Assembly (NCBI RefSeq): GCF_029983095.1
Contig: NZ_CP120467.1
Coordinates: forward strand, 1,534,501 to 1,598,500
DNA from: Enterococcus montenegrensis
GTDB lineage: Bacteria; Bacillota; Bacilli; Lactobacillales; Enterococcaceae
DNA length: 64,000 nt
Direction of reading: 5' to 3'
The notes below the pieces were generated by a model. It saw only the letters and a program-made list of their open reading frames with translations. It did not search any database and had not been told where the DNA came from. Every line of letters begins with the position of its first letter. Position 1 is the first letter of the stretch. The position numbers and the translations under genes were made by a program. Shown here in pieces: positions 8,963-20,745 of this stretch.

Positions 8963-10903
8963 TTATACGCGGCTGTAATTATTCACTTCAGCGGCAATCG
9001 CATCCACAAAAATATTCAACTCTTCAACAGAAGTCTCTTTACTTCCATAACGGCGTACATTTACTGTTGCATCTTTTACTTCATTATCGCCAACAACTAA
9101 TTGATACGGAATTTTTTGTGTTTGGGAAGCACGAATTTTATACCCCATTTTTTCATTGCGATCATCAACTTCAACACGAATTCCTTTTTCTTGCAAACGT
9201 TCTTTGATTTCATAAGCGTAATCTGAATGTGCTTCAACAGAAACAGGAATAATTGTCGCTTGGATCGGTGCTAACCAAGTTGGAAAAGCTCCTTTGTAAA
9301 CTTCTGTTAAATAAGCGACAAAGCGTTCCATTGTTGAAACAATTCCTCGGTGGATAACAACAGGACGATGTGTATTTTCACCATCTTCACCCACATACGT
9401 TAAGTCAAAGCGTTCTGGTAATAAGAAGTCTAATTGGATAGTAGACAGTGTTTCTTCCATCCCCAAGGCTGTTTTAACTTGAACATCAAGTTTTGGACCA
9501 TAAAAGGCTGCTTCCCCTTCTGCTTCAAAATATTCCAAACCAAGTTCATCCATCGCAGCTTTCAACATTGTTTGTGCGTTTTCCCACATTGCGTCATCGT
9601 CAAAATATTTTTCAGTATTATTTGGGTCACGATAGCTCAAGCGGAAGCGATAGTCAGTAATATTGAAATCAGCATAGACATTCACCATCAAATCAAGTGT
9701 CCGTTTAAATTCATCTTTAATTTGGTCGGGACGAACAAAAGTATGACCATCATTTAATGTCATCTCCCGAACCCGTTGTAGCCCTGACAATGCACCTGAT
9801 TTTTCATAACGATGCATCATACCAAGTTCAGCAATTCGAATTGGTAACTCACGATAAGAGTGTATGTCGTTTTTGTAAACCATCATATGGTGTGGGCAAT
9901 TCATTGGACGTAAAACGAGCATTTCCCCATCCCCCATATCCATTGGTGGAAACATATCTTCGTGGTAGTGATCCCAGTGTCCAGAAGTTTTATACAATTC
10001 AACATCTGCCATGATTGGCGTATAAACATGTTGGTAGCCAAGACTTACTTCTTTATCAACAATATAACGTTCGATGGTACGACGAATTGTTGCACCTTTT
10101 GGTAACCAGAATGGCAAGCCAGAGCCAACTTCTGGTGAAACCATAAATAAATCTAATTCTTTACCTAATTTACGGTGATCACGTTCTTTGGCTTCTTCTC
10201 TTTGTTTGATAAACTCTTTTAAATCTTTCTTATCAAAAAAGGCTGTTCCGTAAACACGTTGCATCATGTGATTGTCTGAATTTCCTCGCCAGTACGCACC
10301 AGCTACAGATAATAATTTGAAAACTTGAATACGACCTGTTGACGGAATATGAGGTCCACGGCATAAATCGACAAATTCTCCTTGACGGTAAGCAGTAATA
10401 ATTTCATCAGCTGGTAATTCACTGATTAATTCAACTTTGTAAGGATCTTCTTTAAACAATGCTAAAGCTTCATCTTTAGATAAAATTAAACGTTCAATTG
10501 GCAAATTTTCCTTAACGATTTTCATCATTTCTGCTTCAATAGCTGGTAGATCTTCCGCAGTAATTGGGTGATCGCCATTATCTGTATCGTAGTAAAAACC
10601 ACTTTCAATTGCCGGGCCGACACCAAAGTGAATATTTGGGAATAAGCGACGAGCTGCTTGCGCCATCAAATGCGCAGTCGAGTGGCGCAATAAAGGTAAC
10701 GCTTCTTCATCAGCTGGTGTAATAATCGCTATGGTAGCATCTGCTTCAATTGGACGACTCAAATCGACTAATTCTCCGTTTACTTTGCCAGCTAACGCTT
10801 TTTTAGCCAAGCTATTGGAAATACTAGCTGCGATATCTTTAGTTGTTACACCGGCTTCAAATTCTTTTTTCGCGCCATCTGGAAACGTAATTGTAATTGC
10901 CAT
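8963..10903 (-). CDS. thrS: Threonyl-tRNA synthetase
   Basis: ThrS attaches threonine to tRNA-Thr. The 646-residue class II enzyme has an N-terminal TGS domain (residues 1-60), the HxxxH editing-domain motif [10 protein letters not shown], and a catalytic core with [13 protein letters not shown], where the Cys and His help bind the active-site zinc. The C-terminal anticodon-binding domain contains [15 protein letters not shown]. Length is normal. Expression is controlled by the T-box leader immediately upstream. Confidence 0.98.
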   Translation of the reverse strand: MAITITFPDGAKKEFEAGVTTKDIAASISNSLAKKALAGKVNGELVDLSRPIEADATIAIITPADEEALPLLRHSTAHLMAQAARRLFPNIHFGVGPAIESGFYYDTDNGDHPITAEDLPAIEAEMMKIVKENLPIERLILSKDEALALFKEDPYKVELISELPADEIITAYRQGEFVDLCRGPHIPSTGRIQVFKLLSVAGAYWRGNSDNHMMQRVYGTAFFDKKDLKEFIKQREEAKERDHRKLGKELDLFMVSPEVGSGLPFWLPKGATIRRTIERYIVDKEVSLGYQHVYTPIMADVELYKTSGHWDHYHEDMFPPMDMGDGEMLVLRPMNCPHHMMVYKNDIHSYRELPIRIAELGMMHRYEKSGALSGLQRVREMTLNDGHTFVRPDQIKDEFKRTLDLMVNVYADFNITDYRFRLSYRDPNNTEKYFDDDAMWENAQTMLKAAMDELGLEYFEAEGEAAFYGPKLDVQVKTALGMEETLSTIQLDFLLPERFDLTYVGEDGENTHRPVVIHRGIVSTMERFVAYLTEVYKGAFPTWLAPIQATIIPVSVEAHSDYAYEIKERLQEKGIRVEVDDRNEKMGYKIRASQTQKIPYQLVVGDNEVKDATVNVRRYGSKETSVEELNIFVDAIAAEVNNYSRV

Positions 10904-10931
10904 AAATAATTCCTCCTTAATAATAAAAAAA

Positions 10932-11150
10932 GTCCTAGCGCTACAATAGCACTAGGACGTAATTAACGTGGTTCCACCTAATTTTAAGACAAATATTGTC
11001 TCTTCTCTTAAAGCAGGTAACGGTTGCTTTCCGCCTGAGATTAATCAGGAGTTCATAAAGTGGTCATCATTTGGTTTTCTGCTAGAAAACTTTCAGCAAT
11101 TGTTTTCCTCTCTGTTACAGACTCTCAAAGTCAGTTGGCTTTAATAAGTT
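10932..11150 (-). promoter_or_regulatory. T-box riboswitch leader of thrS
   Basis: The minus strand carries the T-box sequence AGGTGGAACCACG (10967-10979). It is followed by a terminator with stem GTCCTAGTGCTA/TAGCGCTAGGAC (10932-10958) and seven T residues. Upstream, the specifier region contains ACC, a threonine codon, at 11062-11064 (context AATGATGACCACTTTATG). An AGAGAG-type element near 11110 also fits stem I. Uncharged tRNA-Thr would bind the specifier and the T-box and allow read-through into thrS. The 5' end is approximate. Confidence 0.93.
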
Positions 11151-11193
11151 GTTTTTATTTAAACACTTCTTTTTGAAAAATGCAAGAATGAAC

Positions 11194-11370
11194 TTACTTA
11201 AATTCACCATTTACGGCATAAGTCCCTTTTTTCATTTCATTTATAATAACGTGGATGTGTTCTTTTGGGGCCCCTGTATTTTTATGGACTGCTTCTGTGA
11301 CGTCTTTCATCATTGCAGCTAATTGTTCTTTACTGCGGCCTTCAACTAATTCAATGTGAACAAATGGCAT
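11194..11370 (-). CDS. 4-oxalocrotonate tautomerase family protein
   Basis: A 58-residue protein of the 4-OT family, which catalyses keto-enol tautomerisation with an N-terminal proline. I chose the ATG at 11370 because it leaves Pro as the second codon ([13 protein letters not shown]), exposed after methionine removal; an in-frame GTG 9 bases upstream would bury it. The conserved Arg in EGRSKEQ is present. Such single genes in lactic acid bacteria have no proven physiological substrate. It is monocistronic, upstream of the thrS leader. Confidence 0.88.
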   Translation of the reverse strand: MPFVHIELVEGRSKEQLAAMMKDVTEAVHKNTGAPKEHIHVIINEMKKGTYAVNGEFK

Positions 11371-11600
11371 ATCTTTCACTTCCTTTTTTTAATTACCTTT
11401 ATTTTAACCATAAACCAAAAGAAATGTCTCCTATAAAACCCGAATTGTTTAGATACAACGCATTGCTTTTGAGATATATTTTAAAAGTTGACAACCTTTT
11501 TTATTTATGCGCGACTTAGCCGTATATTATCCTCTTATCCGTCTTGTAACTAGTTGTAAAAGACGACTCCATATTCTTTCACAAAAGGTTTTATTATTTT

Positions 11601-13409
11601 TTATTGTGCTTTATCCTTTACTGGCTTTCGATCATTTTTAGCCCGCAAAGCACTCAAAATTGAAACGGTGTCAACAACCTCTTGTAACATTGCCCCAATT
11701 AACGCTGGGATTACACCAGTGCTTGCAATCAGCATTAAACCCACACAGATAAAAATACCAATCAAAACTGACTGACGCGCAATTTTCATCGTATCTTGTG
11801 CGACTTCCACTGCTGTGGCAACACGGCTTAAATCATCTTTCAAAATAACAGCGTCTGCGCTCTCCGAAGCGGCAGAAGATCCATGTGCCCCCATCGCAAT
11901 TCCCACATCGGCAATCGCTAAGGCAGGCGCATCATTAATGCCATCGCCAACCATAATTAATGGACGCTCAGTTTTTGCTATATTTTTTAAGACATTAATT
12001 TTATCTTGTGGTAAACACTCAGCAAAGACTGCCTGAATGCCAACTTCAGTAGCAGTCGACTCTGCAATTTTTTTGCGATCTCCAGTTAACATAATTTCAT
12101 TATCGACACCTAAAGAACGTAATTGCGCGATTGTTTTTTGCGCTTCAGGTCTTATTTCATCTGTAAAAGTTACACTACCGATGTATTGATCATCTAAAGA
12201 AGCAAAAATCATCGTTTTGTCCCCCGCTTGAACAGCCCCATGCGCAAAATCAGCACGCCCAATTTTAATTACTTGCCCATTTATTTCACCTTTTACACCA
12301 GAACCGACTACTTCTTCCAAATTTGTAACCGACACTAGTGGCACACGTTTTTGCGCATAAGATACAAGAGAACGGGCCAGGATATGCAATGATTCTTGTT
12401 CGGCACTGGCCAAGTAGCTCAAAAATTTATCTTCAGAAAAACCAGCGACTGGATTTATTTTTTCAACAGTTAATTGACCTTTTGTAATCGTCCCAGTTTT
12501 ATCAAAGGCAATAGTTTTGGCTGCGGCTAGCTTTTCAACTGTCGTGCCCGTTTTCACTACGATCCCATTACGACTGGAGCGACTCATTCCAGCAACTAAA
12601 GCAACGGGCGCTGCTAAAATCAACGGGCAAGGAGAAGCTACTACTAAGACTTCTGCAAAACGAACCGGATCTTTGGTCACAAACCAAGCAATACCTCCAA
12701 TTAAATAGGCAACCGCCGTAAACGGAACTGCGTAGCGATCTGCCATCCGGACAAAATGAGCCGGTTTTTCCTGAGATTCTTTCACCAGCTTAACAATTTG
12801 CTGGTACTGGGAGTCTTCTGCTAATGAGGTTACTTTATAGAGCAGTGTGCCTTCTCCGTTCACAGAACCTGACATAATTTCATCCCCAATATTTTTATCA
12901 ACTGGTCGGGATTCTCCTGTTAAAGAAGATTCATCAACACTTCCAGCTTGTAATGCCTCTCCGTCAACAGGTACGATTTCATGTGGTTTTACAACTAAAA
13001 CATCGTTGACTTGCACTTTATCTAACGTTAAATCTTCTAAGTGCTCACCAATTTTACGGTGAGCGATTTGCGGCGAATTGTCTAATAAAGATTGTAATTC
13101 CCGTCCTGCTTGCCGACTCGCGTAATCTTCTAGACTATCGCCACCTGTTAACATAATCAAAATCATCAAGCTAGCCCAATATTCGCCAACTGCTAATGTT
13201 GCAACAATCGCAGTAATCGCTAAAATATCTACTCCGTAACGACCAGAGCGCAATGTCTTAATCATTTCAATTAACATGGTCAAGGCCATAACGCCACCTA
13301 CAATCGTGACTAAAAGATAAGCCCATTGCCCTTGTTTTAAAATAAATTCAAAGAAGAGGGCAAACGCACCTACTACTAATGTTAAGAAAAATTTTTTAAA
13401 ATGACTCAT
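11601..13409 (-). CDS. P1B-type heavy-metal transporting ATPase
   Basis: A membrane pump of about 602 residues. It has the phosphorylation motif DKTGTITKG near residue 301, TGES in the actuator domain and GDGINDAPALA in the hinge. The ion-channel motif is SPCPL (about 256-260), not CPC, which by family rules points to P1B-4-like pumps (cobalt, iron or related metals). There is no N-terminal metal-binding CxxC domain. I chose the ATG at 13409, 8 bases after GGTGGAG; earlier starts are possible. No metal-responsive regulator gene is adjacent. Confidence 0.88.
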   Translation of the reverse strand: MSHFKKFFLTLVVGAFALFFEFILKQGQWAYLLVTIVGGVMALTMLIEMIKTLRSGRYGVDILAITAIVATLAVGEYWASLMILIMLTGGDSLEDYASRQAGRELQSLLDNSPQIAHRKIGEHLEDLTLDKVQVNDVLVVKPHEIVPVDGEALQAGSVDESSLTGESRPVDKNIGDEIMSGSVNGEGTLLYKVTSLAEDSQYQQIVKLVKESQEKPAHFVRMADRYAVPFTAVAYLIGGIAWFVTKDPVRFAEVLVVASPCPLILAAPVALVAGMSRSSRNGIVVKTGTTVEKLAAAKTIAFDKTGTITKGQLTVEKINPVAGFSEDKFLSYLASAEQESLHILARSLVSYAQKRVPLVSVTNLEEVVGSGVKGEINGQVIKIGRADFAHGAVQAGDKTMIFASLDDQYIGSVTFTDEIRPEAQKTIAQLRSLGVDNEIMLTGDRKKIAESTATEVGIQAVFAECLPQDKINVLKNIAKTERPLIMVGDGINDAPALAIADVGIAMGAHGSSAASESADAVILKDDLSRVATAVEVAQDTMKIARQSVLIGIFICVGLMLIASTGVIPALIGAMLQEVVDTVSILSALRAKNDRKPVKDKAQ

Positions 13410-13525
13410 TTTCATTCTCCACCTTCCCACTTACTACTGTAAGCCTCAATTAAAGGATAGCTTTCTTAGCTTAAAATAGAAATGAAAAAGTGCTAACTGA
13501 AACAAATAATCATTTACAATTAGAT

Positions 13526-14380
13526 TTATAAATTACCAGGATACCATTGTTTACAGTAATCTAAGACATTTTCAGCAGTTTGTAAATCATATGAAAAGCC
13601 ACATTTCTCTGCATAGCTTATTGCATTTTGCTGAAATAATTGTTGCGTTGCAAAAAGGCTCTCCCATGTTTTTGCCAACGTAGTAAAATCAAATAATCCC
13701 ATTAAATTTTGAGAAACATCCGCTTGTAAAAAATGTAGTAAATACTTATCATTTTTACCGGTATCAATTTTATCATTGTAATTTAAGGCAACTTGCCAAG
13801 TGAGTAAGCGGCGTAACTCCTTTTGACAAGTTCCATAGAGATGATCGATTGAATAAAGATTTTCTTGGCGCCACAGTCCCTTCACCACATAAGTAGATAC
13901 CCACCAAAATTCGTTACAACAATCGAAAAATTCTGCTTGAGTAGGTTTTTTTACAAAATAAGGCGTCTTACTATTTTGTGAAAATGTAGGCAAAAGATGC
14001 GTGGGATCCCAAAGCGTTTTTACGATTTTTTCCTGGGCTAACCATTCCTCTTTATTTTTTATGGGACACAAAGTTAAATCGATGCGATTCCCATCCAAAA
14101 ACAACATTAAAAATGTAAAACAAGCCCCTAATGTGGCAGGAAATAAGGTCATTTCTTCAGGACATTGCATAATTAATCTTTTACCAAAATTTTCTAACCA
14201 ACTTCTATCACGCAGTAGTGCCTTTTTTTCATCAACTAAATAAACAACATCATAATCTTGAAAGCTATCTTTTGTAGCATTGGGATTTACTCTGGAACCA
14301 GTCAACGCTACGGCTTTAACTTGTGGTTGGGATTTGGCAATATTTAAAATCAAATCATACATTTCTTTTTCAGTACGCAT
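13526..14380 (-). CDS. Aminoglycoside 6-adenylyltransferase family protein (ANT(6)/AadK-like)
   Basis: A 284-residue nucleotidyltransferase starting MRTEKEMYDLILNIAKS, after an AAAGGATAAG ribosome-binding site. The motif ALTGSRVNPN followed by DYDVVYLV supplies the GS and DxD residues that bind nucleotide and metal. RIDLTLCP supplies the third acidic residue. This is the family of streptomycin 6-adenylyltransferases (AadE, Bacillus AadK). Its chromosomal context, divergent from helD and without mobile flanks, suggests an intrinsic gene. Whether it confers streptomycin resistance cannot be said from sequence. Confidence 0.87.
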   Translation of the reverse strand: MRTEKEMYDLILNIAKSQPQVKAVALTGSRVNPNATKDSFQDYDVVYLVDEKKALLRDRSWLENFGKRLIMQCPEEMTLFPATLGACFTFLMLFLDGNRIDLTLCPIKNKEEWLAQEKIVKTLWDPTHLLPTFSQNSKTPYFVKKPTQAEFFDCCNEFWWVSTYVVKGLWRQENLYSIDHLYGTCQKELRRLLTWQVALNYNDKIDTGKNDKYLLHFLQADVSQNLMGLFDFTTLAKTWESLFATQQLFQQNAISYAEKCGFSYDLQTAENVLDYCKQWYPGNL

Positions 14381-14498
14381 TTTCTTATCCTTTCTTTTCA
14401 AAGTTTCCAAAGCCCAGTCTTTTTTTCAACCCGAAAACTGTGCTATAATTTTATGGCGTGATTTTTTATCACACTTTTACGAAACGGAGGCTTGTTTT

Positions 14499-16778
14499 AT
14501 GGATGAACGTGCCAAAGAGCAGCAACATGTCGAATGGACAATTGCGCTTATTTACAACGAGCAACAATTAATTAAAGACCAACAACAACAATTAAGTGGC
14601 AAAATGCAAGCCGAACTAAAAGAAGTAGCCGACCATCAAATTCGTGGTGGCTCAGACGAAGCATTTTACGAATCTGCGGTTGAATATCGCCAACATGAAC
14701 AAGAACTATTATTAAAATACCACACTGCTGAAAGCCAAGGAAAACGTTTAAAAACTTTGGCTACTATGAAAGACAATCCCTACTTTGCTCGAATAGATTT
14801 TACTGAGGGCAAAGAAGGCAAAGAAACACTTTATCTTGGAATCGCTTCTTTACGGGATAAAAACCAAGAAACCATCGTCATTGATTGGCGCGCGCCAATT
14901 GCCAATCTTTACTATGAAGGTGAATTAGGGCCTGCCTTTTACGAAACTGACCACGATCGTTATGAAGTAGAACTTTTACTTAAGCGGCAATTTAAAATTC
15001 AAGCGGGTAAAATGCTTTCGATGGTAGACACATCAGAAGTAATCAACGATGAGTTTTTATTAGAAATTCTAGATGAAGCTTCTTCTTCTCAGATGAAAAA
15101 TATTGTCTCCACCATTCAAAAAGCGCAAAACAAAATTATCCGCGATACCACCAGTAAGATAATGTTAATTGAAGGAATTGCTGGTAGCGGTAAAACGTCA
15201 GCACTCTTACAGCGAATTGCATTTTTATTATATCGCAATCGCAAATGGTTAGCTGATGAACAGGTACTCTTGTTTTCACCAAATCACTTATTTTCTGACT
15301 ATATTTCTATGGTTTTGCCTTCATTAGGAGAAAGTACAGTTCCAACGCGGACATTTCGTGCCTTTATGGATCAATTATTACCAAATTTTACAATTGAAAA
15401 AGAAGCAGAACAAGAAACTGTCTTTTTAACTGGTAATGAAAAACAAAGTGAACGCCTTAAAAGTAGTTTGGTCTTAGTTAAAGCAAGTAAGAATTACATT
15501 CAAAAAATTACACAATTAGGACCTTTGTTCCGCAATCTTAAAATTAACGGACAAACTTTAATTTCCACAAAGCAAATGCGCAATTGGTACGAAGAAACAA
15601 ATCCTAACTTACCGCTTTATCAACGAACACAACTTTTACAGACAAAACTACTAAAAAAAGTTGGCGGTTTACAAAAAGATGAAGCGAAAAAAAGCTGGGT
15701 GAAAGATGCTGCAGAAGAAGAATTACAACAATACTTTGCTGACCATCCGAATTTAACCGATTCTGAAGAAAATGAACGAAAATTACGGAATCAAATCAAA
15801 AAACAAATTGTTAAGCGCCATTTTCGTAGCATGGTAAGAAGCATCAATCGATTTCAATTTATTAACTTTTCAAAGCAATACCTCCACTTTTTACAAAGTA
15901 TTCCAAAGAAAGTTTTATCAGCTCACCACGTTGATCTAACCCAGTGGCAAAAAAGCATTGAAGAAACGCGCAGGTTGTTAAAAAATCGTCTTTTAAAACA
16001 AGAAGACGCCGTTTTGTTCTTTTTATTGTTAAAAGGATTGCGCCCAGTCGACTTACCTGTACAAGCACGCTTTATTTTTATTGACGAAATGCAAGACTTT
16101 CCCCCTGCGCAAGTAGCCCTTTTGCGAGAATTATACCCGCAGGCTAATCTGACTTTATGTGGTGATTTAAATCAAAAAGTTTTTGGTAATGAAACAATTG
16201 TGGGGAATTTAGCTGATCTTTTTTCAGATCAAGTAGTTACCCGCTATCAGCTAACCACTAGTTATCGTTCAACCAAAGAAATTACCGATTTTGCCAATCA
16301 GTTTTTATCTGAAGATGATACTGTGGAGTTGACCGCCAGAAAAGGTGATCTACCGACGCTTGTTACAGGCTTTAATGAACAGCAATGTTTGACTTATTTA
16401 AAAAATGATCTAAAAGCAAATGAAGCAAAAGCCAAATACTGGCGTACCGCCATTATTTGCCGCACTAGTCAAGACTGCGTGAACTTGTATCATGCGCTAG
16501 ATCAAGATTTACAAAAAGAAATTCAATTAATTGTCTCTGAAGAAGACTTTATGAAACGTCGTATTATGATTATTCCGGCCTATTTGGCAAAGGGATTAGA
16601 ATTTGATCGCGTCTATGCTTGGCAAGTAGATGAAAGTTTCAAAACACCACAAGATCGTTTAATTTTCTATACGATTGCAACGCGGGCAATGCATGAATTA
16701 ACGGTGATAAGCCCGGAAGTTCTATCGCCATTTTTTGATACAGCCGATCCTTTAACCTTTAATAAAATCGTCTTATAA
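14499..16778 (+). CDS. helD: HelD-type superfamily I helicase / RNA polymerase recycling factor
   Basis: A 760-residue protein preceded by CGGAGG, beginning MDERAKEQQHVEWTIALIY. The N-terminal coiled coil is typical of HelD, which inserts into RNA polymerase channels to release stalled polymerase. Walker A is GIAGSGKTSAL near residue 229, the Walker B-like motif is IDEMQD near 527, and TTSYRSTKEI matches helicase motif IV. The size fits Firmicutes HelD rather than UvrD/PcrA. It is monocistronic, divergent from the AadK-like gene, and ends at a bidirectional terminator. Confidence 0.92.
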   Translation: MDERAKEQQHVEWTIALIYNEQQLIKDQQQQLSGKMQAELKEVADHQIRGGSDEAFYESAVEYRQHEQELLLKYHTAESQGKRLKTLATMKDNPYFARIDFTEGKEGKETLYLGIASLRDKNQETIVIDWRAPIANLYYEGELGPAFYETDHDRYEVELLLKRQFKIQAGKMLSMVDTSEVINDEFLLEILDEASSSQMKNIVSTIQKAQNKIIRDTTSKIMLIEGIAGSGKTSALLQRIAFLLYRNRKWLADEQVLLFSPNHLFSDYISMVLPSLGESTVPTRTFRAFMDQLLPNFTIEKEAEQETVFLTGNEKQSERLKSSLVLVKASKNYIQKITQLGPLFRNLKINGQTLISTKQMRNWYEETNPNLPLYQRTQLLQTKLLKKVGGLQKDEAKKSWVKDAAEEELQQYFADHPNLTDSEENERKLRNQIKKQIVKRHFRSMVRSINRFQFINFSKQYLHFLQSIPKKVLSAHHVDLTQWQKSIEETRRLLKNRLLKQEDAVLFFLLLKGLRPVDLPVQARFIFIDEMQDFPPAQVALLRELYPQANLTLCGDLNQKVFGNETIVGNLADLFSDQVVTRYQLTTSYRSTKEITDFANQFLSEDDTVELTARKGDLPTLVTGFNEQQCLTYLKNDLKANEAKAKYWRTAIICRTSQDCVNLYHALDQDLQKEIQLIVSEEDFMKRRIMIIPAYLAKGLEFDRVYAWQVDESFKTPQDRLIFYTIATRAMHELTVISPEVLSPFFDTADPLTFNKIVL

Positions 16779-16791
16779 CTATTTTAGCCAT

Positions 16792-16863
16792 AAAAACCCA
16801 AACCAATGACAAAGCACTGCCGAAATTTTTCGCAGCTGCTAGCAATAGGTTTGGGTTTTTTTT
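16792..16863. terminator. Bidirectional terminator between helD and a hypothetical gene
   Basis: AAAAACCCAAACC and GGTTTGGGTTTTT form a 13-bp stem with a further internal G/C-rich helix; poly-T runs follow on both strands. It serves the two convergent genes. Confidence 0.85.
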
Positions 16864-17542
16864 ATATGAATAATTTCGTATTGGGATATTTCAATTGAAT
16901 TAATTGCAAAATCATTTTTAATTCTGAGTATTGCTTTTTATCTTCTTCATCAAAGATTTTTGCGTGGCGACCAACCAGTCCGTTATCTAATAGTCGATGT
17001 TGCTTGTTCCATTCTTTAAAGGTAGCAAGGTTAGCACAATGACTTATTGGCAAACCAGCCGCATCTAAAATCTCCGATAGACGAAAAACTAAAAAAGCAC
17101 TGTCAATTACAGTAAATTCATGATACAGACGCTTATTTTTTACCTTTTCGTAATCCTGTAAGATGACTTTTTGCGGTTCATTTTTTAAATACCATGCTAA
17201 TAAAATGAAAAAACTCTCCAAACGATACTCTTCCGAAAAAAGTTCATAACTTTCTGGATTATGGCGGAATACTAAGGGAATTAAATATTTTTTACGATAG
17301 ATTAACATGGGTGCTTGGGTTACAGAGTAGTAAACATAACGATTTAAATAACCCGCGCCTCGAAAATCCCCCAAGCGATAGCCATCGACACCAAAACTTT
17401 GACACCTCCGTGCTAAAGTTGAACAATCACTAACCGAGACGGCTAATTCTGCCTTTTGTTGGTAATCACTTAAAATGCGATCAAAGGGCTCTAAACTAAT
17501 TTTTTCCAAAGATTTCCACCACCTTAAAGATAACGTTTCCAC
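16862..17542 (-). CDS. Conserved hypothetical protein
   Basis: A 226-residue soluble protein that I do not recognise. It begins METLSLRWWKSLEKISLEPF, has three cysteines (residues 40, 48 and about 187), many aromatic residues and no transmembrane segment or obvious nucleotide motif. It lies 62 bases downstream of glpK in the same direction but has a plausible own leader. Codon use looks like its neighbours, so recent transfer is not suggested. No function is proposed. Confidence 0.7.
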   Translation of the reverse strand: METLSLRWWKSLEKISLEPFDRILSDYQQKAELAVSVSDCSTLARRCQSFGVDGYRLGDFRGAGYLNRYVYYSVTQAPMLIYRKKYLIPLVFRHNPESYELFSEEYRLESFFILLAWYLKNEPQKVILQDYEKVKNKRLYHEFTVIDSAFLVFRLSEILDAAGLPISHCANLATFKEWNKQHRLLDNGLVGRHAKIFDEEDKKQYSELKMILQLIQLKYPNTKLFI

Positions 17543-17604
17543 TCAATTAGTATACCATATTTTTTCAAATACAAGTACTTGCTAACTAGTCTGGGAAAAA
17601 AACG

Positions 17605-19149
<1,545 letters not shown>

Positions 19150-19285
19150 TTAATAGTATAGCACAATTTGACAATTTTCCGATTAGGATTTGGTAGCCCT
19201 TACGCAAAGTCTTTTTAGTTTCCAAGTTAACCAAATAAGATTAAAATATTATTTGTAAGTAAATTGAATTATTGGAGTGATTAAC

Positions 19286-19927
19286 ATGAAATTGTTAAAA
19301 GAATATGGCTTTTATTTATTGTTATTAGCCATTGTCAGTGAGATCGCACTCCCTTTTATTTTGGCGAAGTACTATCCCAATTATAGTCAAATTAATGATC
19401 TCATCTCAACTTTTGGTGAAACCGACAGCCCGACAAAATGGGCGTTTAAAATCTGGGAAATTATTAACGGTACTCTCTTTGTCTTAAGTGGCCCAGCTAT
19501 CTTTCAGCGTTTCAAAGAAACAAATTCTCAACTGGCGTTTGTTCTTTCTTTGATGGTAATTTTGTTTGGTATTGGCGACTGTATTATTACCGGTATTTTC
19601 GACCGAGCAGCTAACTCCAGCGAAGTAGACTTCACCTCACTGCTTCACAATTACGCTTCAGGAGCAGGGTTTGTTGCACTTTTAGTGGGAACATTACTTT
19701 TATTTCTCCTCTATCAAAAAGAAAAAAATTCAGTAATGATTATTTTATTACCACTTATTTTTATTGCCGCTTTGATTTTTATGTTTTTATTTGCAATGCC
19801 AAAAATCCCAATTATTAGCCAATTCCAAGTTTCCCACCGGGGATTATGGCAACGGCTCAACTTATGGTTTTTATATTTGCCATATTTTATTGCCGCGCTA
19901 CAAAGTCTTTTTACCAAGTCAGCATAA
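19286..19927 (+). CDS. DUF998 family membrane protein
   Basis: A 213-residue protein with six hydrophobic segments, resembling the DUF998 family of multi-spanning membrane proteins of unknown role. The ATG at 19286 is preceded by TTGGAGTG at good spacing; a GTG 9 bases earlier is within that site. It is transcribed divergently from glpK. The loop between segments 1 and 2 carries NDLISTFGETDSPT, the most conserved-looking part. No nearby gene hints at function. Confidence 0.7.
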   Translation: MKLLKEYGFYLLLLAIVSEIALPFILAKYYPNYSQINDLISTFGETDSPTKWAFKIWEIINGTLFVLSGPAIFQRFKETNSQLAFVLSLMVILFGIGDCIITGIFDRAANSSEVDFTSLLHNYASGAGFVALLVGTLLLFLLYQKEKNSVMIILLPLIFIAALIFMFLFAMPKIPIISQFQVSHRGLWQRLNLWFLYLPYFIAALQSLFTKSA

Positions 19928-20081
19928 TAAAAAAGTTACTTGCACTCAGTTGCCTTGCCAACAATAAAAAATTTCGGCTTAAGGCTTAGACGCCAGTTTG
20001 AGGGGCTTAAAAGGGCTAAAGTAGTCCTATTAATATTTTTTCTTGTGAAAAATAAAATGGATACTTCTATGCCGCCAGACC

Positions 20082-20131
20082 AAAAAAGCACCTGCAACAC
20101 TTCTCTGTGAAATGTTGCAGGTGCTTTTTTT
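20082..20131. terminator. Bidirectional terminator
   Basis: AAAAAAGCACCTGCAACA and TGTTGCAGGTGCTTTTTT form an uninterrupted stem of about 18 bp. It sits between the convergent DUF998 and DUF805 genes. The 150 bases before it (19928-20081) hold no gene that I can support. Confidence 0.9.
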
Positions 20132-20142
20132 AGCTTTTCATC

Positions 20143-20538
20143 CTAAAATTCTGACTGATTCTGAGGCCAACGTGTATTGGATTTACTTGGCAAAATTAGG
20201 GTAATAAAAATAACGATCGTACCGATTATTGGAATTAAGTAAAACAAAATCCACCAATTGCTGTGATTGCGATCATGTAGGCGTCTTGCTCGTACAGTAA
20301 AATTAGCGAGCCAGATTAATGCATTTAATAAAATAAAAATGATCGTAATCGTGTTCCACTCTTTGATGACCGTCACATCATCTGGTGTAATTTCTATATA
20401 ACGGCTAACACCCGTTAGAATGGAGTAAAGTGCCAATACTAAATAATTCACGAGTTGTGGCCACCAATATTGCCCTCTTTTTGCAGAGGCATTCATTACA
20501 GTCATATTATGCCAGTATTCTTTATATGCTTGAATCAT
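20143..20538 (-). CDS. DUF805 membrane protein
   Basis: A 131-residue membrane protein with the DUF805 pattern: a short cytoplasmic N-terminus (NASAKRGQYWWPQLVNYL), several hydrophobic segments, and the conserved RARRLHDRNHSNWWIL motif before the last two helices. Family members are widespread, often near stress genes or phage-like regions, with no known biochemical role. It is preceded by a GGGGAT ribosome-binding site and appears monocistronic. Confidence 0.85.
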   Translation of the reverse strand: MIQAYKEYWHNMTVMNASAKRGQYWWPQLVNYLVLALYSILTGVSRYIEITPDDVTVIKEWNTITIIFILLNALIWLANFTVRARRLHDRNHSNWWILFYLIPIIGTIVIFITLILPSKSNTRWPQNQSEF

Positions 20539-20745
20539 ATTATCCCCTCCTATTCCACTATCCCAAAGCTTGGAAAAGTTGTCAAAAATTAAGCTTAAAT
20601 ATGCTAATTTAGAGTTTGCCTCCTTTTTGCGATTTTTTCTTGAAAAAAATCAGCTTAAGATAGCGTCCAAATTATTTTAACTTAATCAAACAGGAGCGGT
20701 CTTTTACTTATTTTTAGCTTCAAATATTTGATCTGACAAGCCGTT

